A stretch of DNA of 64,000 nt from Trinickia terrae (GTDB lineage: Bacteria; Pseudomonadota; Gammaproteobacteria; Burkholderiales; Burkholderiaceae). Made by a program: the position numbers and the translations under genes. Location: the NCBI RefSeq assembly GCF_005144415.1, contig NZ_SWJE01000016.1, positions 1-64,000 of the forward strand, read 5' to 3'. How positions within the stretch are numbered: the stretch's first letter is position 1; every line of letters starts with the position of its first letter. Of this stretch, positions 35,035 through 43,765 are shown piece after piece. The notes below the pieces were generated by a model that ran no database searches, was not told the origin of the DNA, and saw only the letters and a list, made by a program, of their open reading frames with translations.

Positions 35035-35919
35035 ATGAACCCTTCTGATTCCGACTTCGTCGCCGTGCGCGGCGTCCGGCTGCACGTGCGCCGCTGGGGC
35101 CGCCCCGATGCGCCCACACTTTTCATGCTGCACGGCTGGATGGATGTCGCGGCGTCGTTCCAGTTCGTCGTCGATGCGCTCGGCGGCAACTGGCAGGTGA
35201 TCGCGCCGGATGCGCGCGGCTTCGGACTGTCGGACTGGCCGGTGGCCGAACGCGGCGGCGGCCACTATTGGTTTCACGACTATCTCGCCGATCTCGACGC
35301 GTTGCTCGACCATTACGCGCCGACGGGCCAGGTCAACCTCGTCGGCCACAGCATGGGGGCGAACATCGCGTGCCTCTACGCCGGCGCGCGGCCGGAGCGC
35401 GTGCGCAGGGTGGTGGACCTGGAAGGCTTCGGCCTCGCTCCGGCCGGCGCCTCTCAGATGCCACGCCGCCTGGGCGAGTGGCTCGACGAGATGCGCGATC
35501 CCCCGACGCTGAAAACCTATGCGTCGGTGGACGAGGTCGCGTCGCGTCTGGTCAAGAACAATCCGCGCCTCGCCCCGCAGCGAGCGCAATTTCTCGCGCA
35601 GCATTGGTCGAAGCTCGACGCCGACGGCCGCTACATGCTGCTGGCGGACCCGGCGCACAAACTGCGCGGACCATTGCTGTACCGCCTCGACGAGGTGATG
35701 GCCGTGTGGGCGACCATCCGTGCGAAGGTGCTGCACGTCGAAGCCGCAGGGTCGCCGACGCTCGCGATGCTCGCCGGCGCGATCCCGCTCGACGAATACA
35801 AAGCGCGTTTTCGCGCATTTCCCGATTGGCGGGAAAAGATCATCGACGATGCCGGCCACATGGTGCACCACGATCAGCCGGAGCAGATCGCCGCGTTGAT
35901 CGAGGGTTTTTGCGCATAA
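35035..35919 (+). CDS. Alpha/beta hydrolase
   Basis: 294-residue hydrolase. It has HGWMDVAASFQFV at the oxyanion region, GHSMGANIACLYAG (nucleophile Ser), and DDAGHMVHHDQPEQIAALI with the catalytic His. It could be an esterase or lactonase; the substrate is not readable. Preceded by a good -10 and an operator-like repeat, and followed by an independently transcribed PHP gene 94 bp on. Confidence 0.9.
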   Translation: MNPSDSDFVAVRGVRLHVRRWGRPDAPTLFMLHGWMDVAASFQFVVDALGGNWQVIAPDARGFGLSDWPVAERGGGHYWFHDYLADLDALLDHYAPTGQVNLVGHSMGANIACLYAGARPERVRRVVDLEGFGLAPAGASQMPRRLGEWLDEMRDPPTLKTYASVDEVASRLVKNNPRLAPQRAQFLAQHWSKLDADGRYMLLADPAHKLRGPLLYRLDEVMAVWATIRAKVLHVEAAGSPTLAMLAGAIPLDEYKARFRAFPDWREKIIDDAGHMVHHDQPEQIAALIEGFCA

Positions 35920-36013
35920 CGCGTGCTGCGCGCCGCTGCCGGCTCGGCGAATCGACCCGTGGTTCGCATGCCGCATTGCAGTAGAATGAAGGCGCTATCT
36001 CAAACAACTGACA

Positions 36014-36844
36014 ATGAACGCCGATCTGCACTGCCATTCGAACGTTTCCGACGGACTGTTCGCGCCTGCCGCCGTCGCCCGCCGCGCGCGTGACGGCGGC
36101 GTGACGCTGTGGGCGTTGACCGATCACGACGAAGTCGGCGGGCAGGCCGAAGCACGCAGCGCCGCCGAAGCGCTCGGCATGCGTTATCTGTGCGGCGTTG
36201 AAATCTCCGTCACGTGGGCGTCGCGCACGGTGCATGTCGTCGGGCTCAATGTCGATCCGCGGTGTCAGGCGCTTGTCGACGGCCTTTACGCGACGCGCCA
36301 CGGGCGCGCCGGTCGCGCCAAGGCGATTGGCGAGGCGCTCGGCGAGCTCGGTATTCCCGATGCCTACGAAGGCGCGTTGCGATACGTCTCGAATCCCGAT
36401 CTGATCTCGCGTACGCACTTCGCCCGGTTCCTGGTCGAGAAGGGCTTTGCGGCATCGACGGCCGACGTGTTCGACCGCTTTCTCGGCGACGGCAAGCCCG
36501 GCTACGTGCCGCACCGGTGGGCCAAGCTCGCCGACGCAGTCAACTGGATCAAGGCCGCGGGCGGCGAAGCGGTCGTCGCGCATCCCGGCCGCTACAAGTA
36601 CACGCCCGTCGAGTTCGACGCGTTCTTCGCGGAGTTCATCGACTTGGGCGGCAAGGCGATCGAAGTCGTGACCGGCAGCCACACGCCGGACCAGTATCGC
36701 GAGTATGCGGAGGTGGCGCGCCGCTTCGGTTTCGAGGCCTCGCGCGGCTCGGATTTCCACGCGCCGGGCGAGGGTTGCATCGAGCTGGGCAGCCTGCCGC
36801 CGTTGCCGTCCGATCTCAAGCCTGTCTGGGAGCGCTGGCTGTAG
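36014..36844 (+). CDS. PHP-domain phosphoesterase, TrpH/RNase AM-like
   Basis: 276-residue protein. PHP metal ligands are in NADLHCHSNVSDG, LTDHDEVGG, VVAHPGRYKY and GSDFHAPGEG. The group includes E. coli YciV (RNase AM), a 5'-3' exonuclease that trims rRNA 5' ends, and 3',5'-nucleotide bisphosphate phosphatases; the choice cannot be made from sequence. A YciO-type gene follows after 93 bp, as in E. coli, where the two are near trp genes; here trpS is three genes away. Confidence 0.92.
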   Translation: MNADLHCHSNVSDGLFAPAAVARRARDGGVTLWALTDHDEVGGQAEARSAAEALGMRYLCGVEISVTWASRTVHVVGLNVDPRCQALVDGLYATRHGRAGRAKAIGEALGELGIPDAYEGALRYVSNPDLISRTHFARFLVEKGFAASTADVFDRFLGDGKPGYVPHRWAKLADAVNWIKAAGGEAVVAHPGRYKYTPVEFDAFFAEFIDLGGKAIEVVTGSHTPDQYREYAEVARRFGFEASRGSDFHAPGEGCIELGSLPPLPSDLKPVWERWL

Positions 36845-36937
36845 CGCTTGCCTGGCCGCTGCGCTGGTGCGCGGCGGCATGCCCGGGTCGTGCGCGAGGC
36901 GCGCCGCCCGCTGCCTCACTATCCCGACCCGTTTCCC

Positions 36938-37570
36938 ATGTCCCAATTTTTTCGGATTCATCCCGACAATCCGCAGCCGCGCCTGATCGCTCAGGCGGTC
37001 CAGATCGTCAAGGACGGCGGCGTCGTGGCGTTGCCGACCGATTCGAGCTATGCGCTAGCCTGCCGGCTCGACGACAAGGATGCCGTCACGCGCCTGCGCC
37101 GCATCCGCGGGCTCGACGAGCGGCAGCACCTGTCGCTCGTCGTGCGCGATCTATCGGAGCTCGCGAACTTCGCGATGGTCGACAACCGCCAGTTCCGGCT
37201 CATCAAATCGGTGACGCCGGGGCCGTATGTGTTTTTGCTGCAGGCGACGAAGGAGGTGCCGAGGCGCTTGTCGCATCCTCAGCGTCGCACGATCGGTCTG
37301 CGCGTGCCTGACCATGCGATCACGCTTGCGCTGCTCGAAGCGATCGGCGAGCCGCTGATCGCGACGACGCTGATCCTGCCGCCGGACGCCGATCCGCTCA
37401 ACGACCCCGAGGAAATCCGCGCGCGACTCGAAAAGCAGCTTGACCTCGTGATCGACGGGGGCGCTTGCCCGCGCGAGCCGTCGACCGTGATCGACCTGAC
37501 GGGCGACGAGCCCGTCCTCGTGCGAGCCGGACGCGGCCGGCTCGAGCCATTTGGATTGTCCGCGGCGTGA
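36938..37570 (+). CDS. YciO-type Sua5/YrdC-domain protein
   Basis: 210-residue YrdC-fold protein related to threonylcarbamoyladenylate synthase. Typical blocks are GGVVALPTDSSYALAC, LDERQHLSLVV, TPGPYVFLLQATKEVPRRL and TIGLRVPDHAIT. The YciO branch binds RNA and nucleotide, but its role in tRNA t6A synthesis is not proven. The start ATG at 36938 gives the family length. It lies 63 bp before the M50 protease gene. Confidence 0.9.
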   Translation: MSQFFRIHPDNPQPRLIAQAVQIVKDGGVVALPTDSSYALACRLDDKDAVTRLRRIRGLDERQHLSLVVRDLSELANFAMVDNRQFRLIKSVTPGPYVFLLQATKEVPRRLSHPQRRTIGLRVPDHAITLALLEAIGEPLIATTLILPPDADPLNDPEEIRARLEKQLDLVIDGGACPREPSTVIDLTGDEPVLVRAGRGRLEPFGLSAA

Positions 37571-37633
37571 CGCGCGACGAGCAACAATGAAAGCGAGCGG
37601 CCGCTTGTCACCTGCTTGATACAATAACGCGCT

Positions 37634-38299
37634 ATGGATTCTTCATTGATACAGACAATCGCGGTCTACGCATTGCCGGTGATTTTCGCGATCACGCTGC
37701 ACGAGGCGGCGCACGGCTACGCGGCGCGCCTGTTGGGCGACAACACCGCTTACATGATGGGACGCGTGTCGTTCAATCCGATGCGCCACATCGATCCGCT
37801 CGGCACGATCGCGATTCCGCTCATCCTCTATTTCGCCACTGGCGGCGCGCTGATGTTCGGCTACGCGAAGCCGGTTCCGGTAGCGTTCCGCAACCTGCGC
37901 AATCCGCGCTGGGGGAGCCTATGGGTCTCGCTGGCCGGACCGGCATGCAATTTCGTGCAGGTGCTCGTGTGGGCGCTGGTCGGCGTCGCGCTGGCGCTCC
38001 TGTCGATCGACGAGCCGTTTTTCGTGCGCATGGCGCAGGCCGGCATCGGCGTGAACCTGGTCCTCGGCTTCCTGAACCTCTTTCCGCTGCCACCGCTCGA
38101 CGGCGGCCGTGTGCTGGTCGCGCTGCTGCCGCCGCGTCCGGCGATTGCGCTCGCACGCCTCGAGCCGTACGGATTTTTCATCGTGATGGCGCTCGTGATG
38201 ACGGGCGTCCTGACGAAGTTCTGGCTGAGCCCGCTCGTCGGCCTCGGTTACGATGCCGTGCGGGCCATCATGACCCCTTTCGTGTCGCTCCTAAACTAA
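37634..38299 (+). CDS. Site-2 protease family (M50) membrane metalloprotease
   Basis: 221-residue protein with about five transmembrane segments. The zinc motif H23-E-A-A-H27 (TLHEAAHGYAA) lies in the first helices, and the distal ligand D156 lies in PLDGGRVLVALL. It lacks a PDZ domain, so it belongs to the compact bacterial group rather than RseP. Substrates are unknown. trpS starts four bases after its stop, suggesting co-transcription. Confidence 0.93.
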   Translation: MDSSLIQTIAVYALPVIFAITLHEAAHGYAARLLGDNTAYMMGRVSFNPMRHIDPLGTIAIPLILYFATGGALMFGYAKPVPVAFRNLRNPRWGSLWVSLAGPACNFVQVLVWALVGVALALLSIDEPFFVRMAQAGIGVNLVLGFLNLFPLPPLDGGRVLVALLPPRPAIALARLEPYGFFIVMALVMTGVLTKFWLSPLVGLGYDAVRAIMTPFVSLLN

Positions 38300-38303
38300 A
38301 ACC

Positions 38304-39506
38304 ATGTTCCCAGACCGTATTTTCTCCGGCATGCGGCCCACCGGGTCGCTGCACCTCGGCCACTACCACGGCGTGCTGAAAAACTGGGTTCGGCTGCAAT
38401 CCGAATATCCGTGCTTTTTCTGCGTGGTGGATTGGCACGCGCTGACCACGCACTACGAAACGCCAGAAGTCATCGAGAAGAGCGTCTGGGAAGTGCTGAT
38501 CGACTGGCTCGCGTCGGGCATCGATCCCGCGCAGGCGACGCTCTTCATCCAGAGCAAGGTGCCCGAGCACGCCGAGCTGTCGCTGCTGCTCGGCATGAGC
38601 GCGCCGCTCGGCTGGCTCGAACGCGTGCCGACCTATAAGGAGCAGATCGAAAAGCTCAAGGACAAGGACCTCTCGACCTACGGCTTCCTCGGCTACCCGG
38701 TGCTCATGGCCGCCGACATCCTGCTGTACCGCGCCTCGCTCGTGCCGGTGGGCGAGGATCAGGTGCCGCACGTCGAGATGACGCGCGAGATCGCACGCCG
38801 CTTCAACCATCTGTACGGGCGCGAGCCGGGCTTCGAGGAGAAGGCGCTCGAGGCGGCCAAGAAGCTCGGCGGCAAGCGCGCGAAGCTCTATCACGAGCTG
38901 CGCAACGCCTATCAGCAGGAGGGCGACGACGAGGCGCTCGAACAGGCTAGGGCGATGCTGCAGGAGTCGCAGAGCCTGTCGATGAGCGACCGCGAGCGGC
39001 TGTTCGGCTACCTCGAAGGCGCGCGCAAGATCATTCTCGTCGAGCCGCAGGTGCTCCTGACCGAGGCGTCGCGCATGCCGGGCCTCGATGGCCAGAAGAT
39101 GTCGAAGTCCTACGGCAACACGATCGGCTTGCGCGAGGACGCGGAGACGATCACGAAGAAAGTCCGCACCATGCCGACCGATCCTGCGCGCGTGCGCCGC
39201 ACCGATCCGGGCGATCCGGACAAGTGCCCGGTGTGGCAGCTGCATCAGGTCTACACCGACGAGACGACGCACGACTGGGTGCAAAAGGGCTGCCGCTCGG
39301 CGGGTATCGGCTGCCTCGAATGCAAGCAGCCGGTGATCGAGGGCATCCTGCGCGAGCAGCAGCCGATGCTCGAGCGCGCGCAGAAGTACATGGACGACCC
39401 GTCGCTGCTGCGCGCGATCGTCGCCGACGGCTGCGACAAGGCCCGCAAGTTCGCGACCGAGACGATGCGCGACGTGCGCGAGGCGATGGGCCTCTCGTAC
39501 AGCTGA
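38304..39506 (+). CDS. trpS: Tryptophanyl-tRNA synthetase
   Basis: 400-residue class I synthetase. The HIGH-type motif is in RPTGSLHLGHYHG, and KMSKS is at 265-269 (GQKMSKSYGN). It is longer than the 334-residue E. coli enzyme, with extra sequence between the two motifs and a Cys-containing block GIGCLECKQPV near the C-terminus, as in many pseudomonad and Burkholderia enzymes. It starts four bases after the M50 gene. Confidence 0.97.
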   Translation: MFPDRIFSGMRPTGSLHLGHYHGVLKNWVRLQSEYPCFFCVVDWHALTTHYETPEVIEKSVWEVLIDWLASGIDPAQATLFIQSKVPEHAELSLLLGMSAPLGWLERVPTYKEQIEKLKDKDLSTYGFLGYPVLMAADILLYRASLVPVGEDQVPHVEMTREIARRFNHLYGREPGFEEKALEAAKKLGGKRAKLYHELRNAYQQEGDDEALEQARAMLQESQSLSMSDRERLFGYLEGARKIILVEPQVLLTEASRMPGLDGQKMSKSYGNTIGLREDAETITKKVRTMPTDPARVRRTDPGDPDKCPVWQLHQVYTDETTHDWVQKGCRSAGIGCLECKQPVIEGILREQQPMLERAQKYMDDPSLLRAIVADGCDKARKFATETMRDVREAMGLSYS

Positions 39507-39534
39507 TCGGGCCTGGCGTGGAGCGCAGCGAGCG

Positions 39535-40152
39535 ATGAGCGAACCGACGGCACTGGCTGCCGAGCTGCACGGCAACGGGCTCGAGCCGTCGCGCTGGGTG
39601 AGGCGCTGGGCGCATCTCGTAGCGGCGGGCGGCGCGGTGCTCGACGTCGCAGCGGGTGGCGGGCGCCACGCGCGCTGGTTCGCCGCCCGGGGGCACCGGG
39701 TGACGGCGCTTGACCGGGACGCCGCCGCGCTTGCGGCGATGACCGGCGTGGCGGGCATCGAGACTATCGCTGCCGATCTGGAGGATGGCAGCCCGTGGCC
39801 GTTGCCGCCCGACTCGGGATTTGCCGCTGTGGTCGTGACGAATTATCTGTACCGACCCTTGTTCCCCCGGCTGATCGACGCGCTCGCGCCGGGCGGCGTG
39901 TTGATCTACGAGACGTTCGCTGCCGGTAATGAGACGGTCGGCAAGCCGTCGAACCCGGCGTTCCTGCTCGCCCCGGGCGAGCTTCTGGACGCGGTGCGGC
40001 CGCGCCTGCGCGTCGTCGCTTTTCAAGATGGATTCCTGGCAATCCCGCGCGCCGCTTTCGTTCAGCGGATTTGTGCGGTTCGAGAGGCGGAACCGTCGGT
40101 AATCGACGCGAAGGGAGCCCTGGTTCCCCCGCGTTACGATTTGGCTGGCTAA
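39535..40152 (+). CDS. SAM-dependent methyltransferase
   Basis: 205-residue class I methyltransferase. The glycine-rich SAM loop is VLDVAAGGGRHARWF and the acidic end of strand two is VTALDRD. Later strands give AVVVTNYLYRPLF. It resembles the tellurite-resistance/TehB-like group, but the substrate is not clear. It lies 28 bp after trpS and 42 bp before dapA. Confidence 0.88.
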   Translation: MSEPTALAAELHGNGLEPSRWVRRWAHLVAAGGAVLDVAAGGGRHARWFAARGHRVTALDRDAAALAAMTGVAGIETIAADLEDGSPWPLPPDSGFAAVVVTNYLYRPLFPRLIDALAPGGVLIYETFAAGNETVGKPSNPAFLLAPGELLDAVRPRLRVVAFQDGFLAIPRAAFVQRICAVREAEPSVIDAKGALVPPRYDLAG

Positions 40153-40194
40153 TCCGCTACAATCCCGATTTACCGATTAAATTCAAAGCATTTC

Positions 40195-41112
40195 ATGACT
40201 CACGGCAACCAAAGCGGCACCCAGGACAGCATTCGAATCCGCGGCAGCATCCCCGCCATCGTGACCCCGATGCTTGAAGACGGCGGCCTCGATCTGCCGG
40301 CGTTCCGCAAGCTGATCGACTGGCACGTCGAAGAAGGCACCAATGCGCTGGTAGTGGTCGGCACGAGCGGCGAATCGGCGACGCTGTCGGTCGAAGAGCA
40401 CATCCTGATGGTCAAGACGGCGGTCGATCACACGGCAGGGCGCATCCCCGTGATCGCCGGCGCAGGCGGCAACTCCACCTCAGAGGCGATCGAGTTGACC
40501 GAGCGGGCGAAGGCCGTCGGCGCCGACGCCACGCTGCAAGTCGTGCCGTACTACAACAAGCCGACGCAAGAAGGCATCTACCGCCACTTCAAGATGATTG
40601 CCGAAGCGGTGGATCTTCCCGTCATCCTCTATAACGTGCCGGGCCGCACCGTTGCCGACATGTCGAACGAGACGATCCTGCGGCTCGCCCAAGTGCCGGG
40701 CATCATCGGCGTGAAGGAGGCGACGGGCAATATCGACCGCGCCGCGCACCTGATCAAGTCGGCGCCGGCTGGCTTCGGCATCTACAGCGGCGACGATCCC
40801 ACCGCGATCGCGCTGATGCTCCTCGGCGGCCACGGCAACATTTCCGTCACGGCCAACGTCGCGCCGCGCGCGATGAGCGAGCTCTGCAAGGCCGCGCTGG
40901 CTGCCGATGCGAAGACGGCCCGCGAGATCCACCTCAAGCTGTTGTCGCTGCACAAGAACCTCTTCATCGAATCGAATCCGATTCCCGCCAAGTGGGCCCT
41001 GCAAGAGATGGGCAAGATGCAGGGGGGCATCCGCTTGCCGCTGACCCCGCTCGATGTGCGCTATCACGATGTGGTGCGCGCGGCATTGCGCGAAGCGGGT
41101 CTTTTGGGCTGA
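40195..41112 (+). CDS. dapA: 4-hydroxy-tetrahydrodipicolinate synthase
   Basis: 305-residue aldolase that condenses pyruvate with aspartate semialdehyde, the first step specific to lysine and diaminopimelate. The Schiff-base lysine is K174 in [18 protein letters not shown] carries the catalytic Tyr, and [11 protein letters not shown] the Thr-Gly-Glu loop. Its own promoter may be the TACAAT at 40158. bamC follows, as in E. coli where dapA and bamC form an operon. Confidence 0.97.
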   Translation: MTHGNQSGTQDSIRIRGSIPAIVTPMLEDGGLDLPAFRKLIDWHVEEGTNALVVVGTSGESATLSVEEHILMVKTAVDHTAGRIPVIAGAGGNSTSEAIELTERAKAVGADATLQVVPYYNKPTQEGIYRHFKMIAEAVDLPVILYNVPGRTVADMSNETILRLAQVPGIIGVKEATGNIDRAAHLIKSAPAGFGIYSGDDPTAIALMLLGGHGNISVTANVAPRAMSELCKAALAADAKTAREIHLKLLSLHKNLFIESNPIPAKWALQEMGKMQGGIRLPLTPLDVRYHDVVRAALREAGLLG

Positions 41113-41225
41113 ACGCTGCAGCCCGTCGAGCGCCGCTAACCGGCATTCCCTTAACCGACGTCGACCCTCGACTCACGTTCCCGGCACCGTTGCAGGCAAC
41201 GCGTTCCAGCATCACGAAGGACTTC

Positions 41226-42365
41226 ATGAAACGTTCTGCTCTCTCCACCCACGCCACCCGCATGGCGGTGCTGGCGCTTGCGCTTTGCACGCTCGCCGGC
41301 TGCGACACGTTGAACGACTGGTTCGCGTCTGATCGCGTCAACTACAAGGCCACGGGGTCGGCGCCGCCGCTTTCCGTGCCGAGCGATTTGAATCCGACCG
41401 CGATGAACCAGCAGTTCACCGCGCCGCCGGTCACCACCCCGCTGGGCGGCGCGCCGACGCTGTCGAAGACGGCGGCGGGCAATACGGTCGAAGGGGTGCC
41501 CACGGCGCAAGATCCCTACGGCGTGCACGTCGAGCGCGACGGCGACCGCCGTTGGCTGGTCGTCGACGGACGCACGCCCGATCAACTGTGGCCGATCCTG
41601 CAGGAATTCTGGAAAGACAACGGTTTCTCGCTGAAGACCGATGCGCCGGCCACCGGCATCATGAGCACCGACTGGGCCGAGAATCGGGCGAACATCCCCG
41701 ACGACTGGTTCCGCCGCACGATCGGCAAGGTCATAGACTTCGCGTACTCGTCGGGTACGCGTGACAGCTTCCGTACGCTCGTCGAACGCGCGCCGAATGG
41801 CGCCACCGACATTTCGATCACGCACAGCGCGATGGAAGAAGTGTTGACGGGCCAGGACAAGTCATCGTCGCGCTGGATCGAGCGGCCCCGCGATCCGGCG
41901 CTGGAGGCCGTGTTCCTCGACAAGCTGATGCAGAAATTCGGCCTGACCGACGCGCAAGCCAAGCAACTGCTCACCGACGCTCGCCCGTCGACTGCGACGG
42001 CGCAAGTCGATATGGCTGCGGGCGCGACGACGCTCGACTTGTCCGAGCCGTTCGACAGCGCATGGCTGCGTGTCGGCCTTGCGCTCGACCGGACCAACTT
42101 CACCGTCGACAATCGCGATCGCGAGAAGGGCATCTACTACGTGCGCTATGCCGATTCGATGCAGGAGCTCAAGCGAGAGGGCATCTTAGGCAAGCTGTTC
42201 TACGGCGGCCCGACCGCGCAAAAGCCTGGCCACGAATTCCTCATCAACGTGCGTTCGAAGAGTGCGGACGTCACGCAAGTGGCGGTTGTCGATGCGAATG
42301 GGCAGGTCGACACGTCGTCCGAAGCGCAGAAGATCGTCTCGCTGCTGCACGCGCAGCTCAATTAA
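41226..42365 (+). CDS. bamC: Outer membrane assembly lipoprotein BamC
   Basis: 379-residue lipoprotein of the BAM complex that inserts outer-membrane proteins. The signal peptide ends LCTLAGC (lipobox, Cys at about 24). A flexible N-terminal region is followed by two helix-grip domains (about 100-210, RWLVVDGRTPDQLWPILQEF; and about 265-379, PFDSAWLRVGLALDR). The ATG at 41226 with GAAGGA upstream is used; the longer frame overlaps dapA. The MBL-fold gene starts eight bases after its stop. Confidence 0.93.
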   Translation: MKRSALSTHATRMAVLALALCTLAGCDTLNDWFASDRVNYKATGSAPPLSVPSDLNPTAMNQQFTAPPVTTPLGGAPTLSKTAAGNTVEGVPTAQDPYGVHVERDGDRRWLVVDGRTPDQLWPILQEFWKDNGFSLKTDAPATGIMSTDWAENRANIPDDWFRRTIGKVIDFAYSSGTRDSFRTLVERAPNGATDISITHSAMEEVLTGQDKSSSRWIERPRDPALEAVFLDKLMQKFGLTDAQAKQLLTDARPSTATAQVDMAAGATTLDLSEPFDSAWLRVGLALDRTNFTVDNRDREKGIYYVRYADSMQELKREGILGKLFYGGPTAQKPGHEFLINVRSKSADVTQVAVVDANGQVDTSSEAQKIVSLLHAQLN

Positions 42366-42372
42366 ACGAGCC

Positions 42373-43146
42373 GTGCGTTTCGCCAGCCTGGGCAGCGGCA
42401 GCGAGGGCAATGCCCTCGTCGTCGAGGCATCGGACGGAATCTCGACGACGCGTGTCCTGCTCGACTGCGGTTTTTCTGCGAAAGAGCTGGAGCGGCGGCT
42501 TCTCAGGCTCGAGCTGGGCGTCGAGCAACTCGACGCGATTCTGATCACGCATGAGCACAGCGACCACATCGGCGGTGCGCTGACGCTCGCACGTAAGTGG
42601 TCGTTACCGCTCTACATGAGCTGGGGCACGGCGCGAGCAGTCGGCGCGGACGATGCCGATGTCGATTTGCACGTGCTTTGGGGCGAGGAAACGGTCGCCA
42701 TCGGCGACCTCGAGGTCTTGCCTTATACGGTGCCTCACGACGCGCGGGAACCGCTTCAATTTGTGTTTTCGGATGGAGCTTGCCGCTTGGGCGTGTTGAC
42801 GGACGTCGGTACCTCGACGCCTCATATCAGCGCCATGCTAAGCGGTTGTGACGGTCTCGTGCTCGAATGCAACCACGACACCAGGATGCTGGCCGATAGC
42901 CGCTATCCGCAGTCGCTGAAGGCGCGCATCGGCGGCAATCATGGACACCTTAACAACGACGCGGCGGCGGACATTCTCGCGTCGCTCGATCGCTCGCGCT
43001 TGAAGCATCTTGTGGCCGCGCATCTGAGTCAGCAGAACAACCTGCCGGAGCTTGCCCAAGCAGCGATGGCGCGCGTGCTCGGGGCGGCGGTTACGGAGGT
43101 GGTGGTCGCTTCGCAAGAGGAAGGGTTCGGCTGGCTAAGCCTTTAA
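42373..43146 (+). CDS. MBL-fold metallo-hydrolase
   Basis: 257-residue beta-lactamase-fold hydrolase of the YycJ/WalJ type. Metal ligands are in ITHEHSDHIGG (HxHxDH), ECNHDTRML, GNHGHLNND and AAHLSQQNN. Such proteins are thought to be nucleases or phosphodiesterases involved in DNA-linked processes. The GTG at 42373 follows bamC by seven bases, so the two are co-transcribed. The strong symmetric terminator follows. Confidence 0.92.
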   Translation: MRFASLGSGSEGNALVVEASDGISTTRVLLDCGFSAKELERRLLRLELGVEQLDAILITHEHSDHIGGALTLARKWSLPLYMSWGTARAVGADDADVDLHVLWGEETVAIGDLEVLPYTVPHDAREPLQFVFSDGACRLGVLTDVGTSTPHISAMLSGCDGLVLECNHDTRMLADSRYPQSLKARIGGNHGHLNNDAAADILASLDRSRLKHLVAAHLSQQNNLPELAQAAMARVLGAAVTEVVVASQEEGFGWLSL

Positions 43147-43219
43147 TTTATTTCGCTTATTGCGGTTTATCAGCCGGCTCGACGTTCCCCTGCCGGGCAG
43201 CGCGCTTTCAGAATTTGCA

Positions 43220-43259
43220 GGCAACAAAAAACCGGCCCGAAGGCCGGTTTTTTGTTGCC
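43220..43259. terminator. Bidirectional terminator, 18-bp stem
   Basis: GGCAACAAAAAACCGGCC, loop CGAA, and its exact complement form an 18-bp perfect stem containing both A and T tracts. It serves the MBL gene and the convergent lipoprotein gene. Confidence 0.9.
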
Positions 43260-43275
43260 ACGTGCAACTGGCAGC

Positions 43276-43539
43276 TTACTGGCTTGCGCCCGAAGCCGGA
43301 GCAGCAGCCGAAGCGCCAGCGTCCGACGCGGCAGCAGCCGGTGCCGAAGCAGCAGCGCCAGTGTCGCTCGCAGCAGCAGCGCCCGAAGCAGCGCCCGTGT
43401 CCGAAGCAGCAGCGGCCGGCGCCGAAGCGGCAGCCGAAGCGTCGCTAGCGGCCGGGGCGGCCGCTTGGTCGCTGCTCTTGTTGCAAGCGGCCAGGGCCAC
43501 AGCTGCCAGCAGGGATGCTACGAGGAGGGATTTCTTCAT
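43276..43539 (-). CDS. Small Ala/Ser-rich repetitive lipoprotein
   Basis: 87 residues. The signal peptide KKSLLVASLLAAVALAAC ends in a lipobox (Cys at about 20). Nearly the whole mature part is a degenerate repeat of A/S/D/G/T units such as ASDTGAA and SAPAAAASD, about seven to ten residues long. There is no fold to predict. The ATG at 43539 has AGGA seven bases upstream and is preferred over the GTG at 43545. Similar alanine-rich small lipoproteins exist in Burkholderiales, but their role is unknown. Confidence 0.85.
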   Translation of the reverse strand: MKKSLLVASLLAAVALAACNKSSDQAAAPAASDASAAASAPAAAASDTGAASGAAAASDTGAAASAPAAAASDAGASAAAPASGASQ

Positions 43540-43765
43540 GATCACGTCCTTTTATGGTTAAAGGTAAGCAACAGCGCGAAATAATACCGGTAATGTGCTC
43601 CAACACCAACCTGGGCCGCTGGTGGGATGCACTTCAGAGCGTGAATCTTCCCTACGGCTTGGGCGGAAATTATATGCACTTTCGTACCGACCGTCGACAA
43701 ACCAGGGTCAATACGTTGTCTTTCTCATACAAAATATTGTGTCAACGAACAACAGGTGGAGAACT

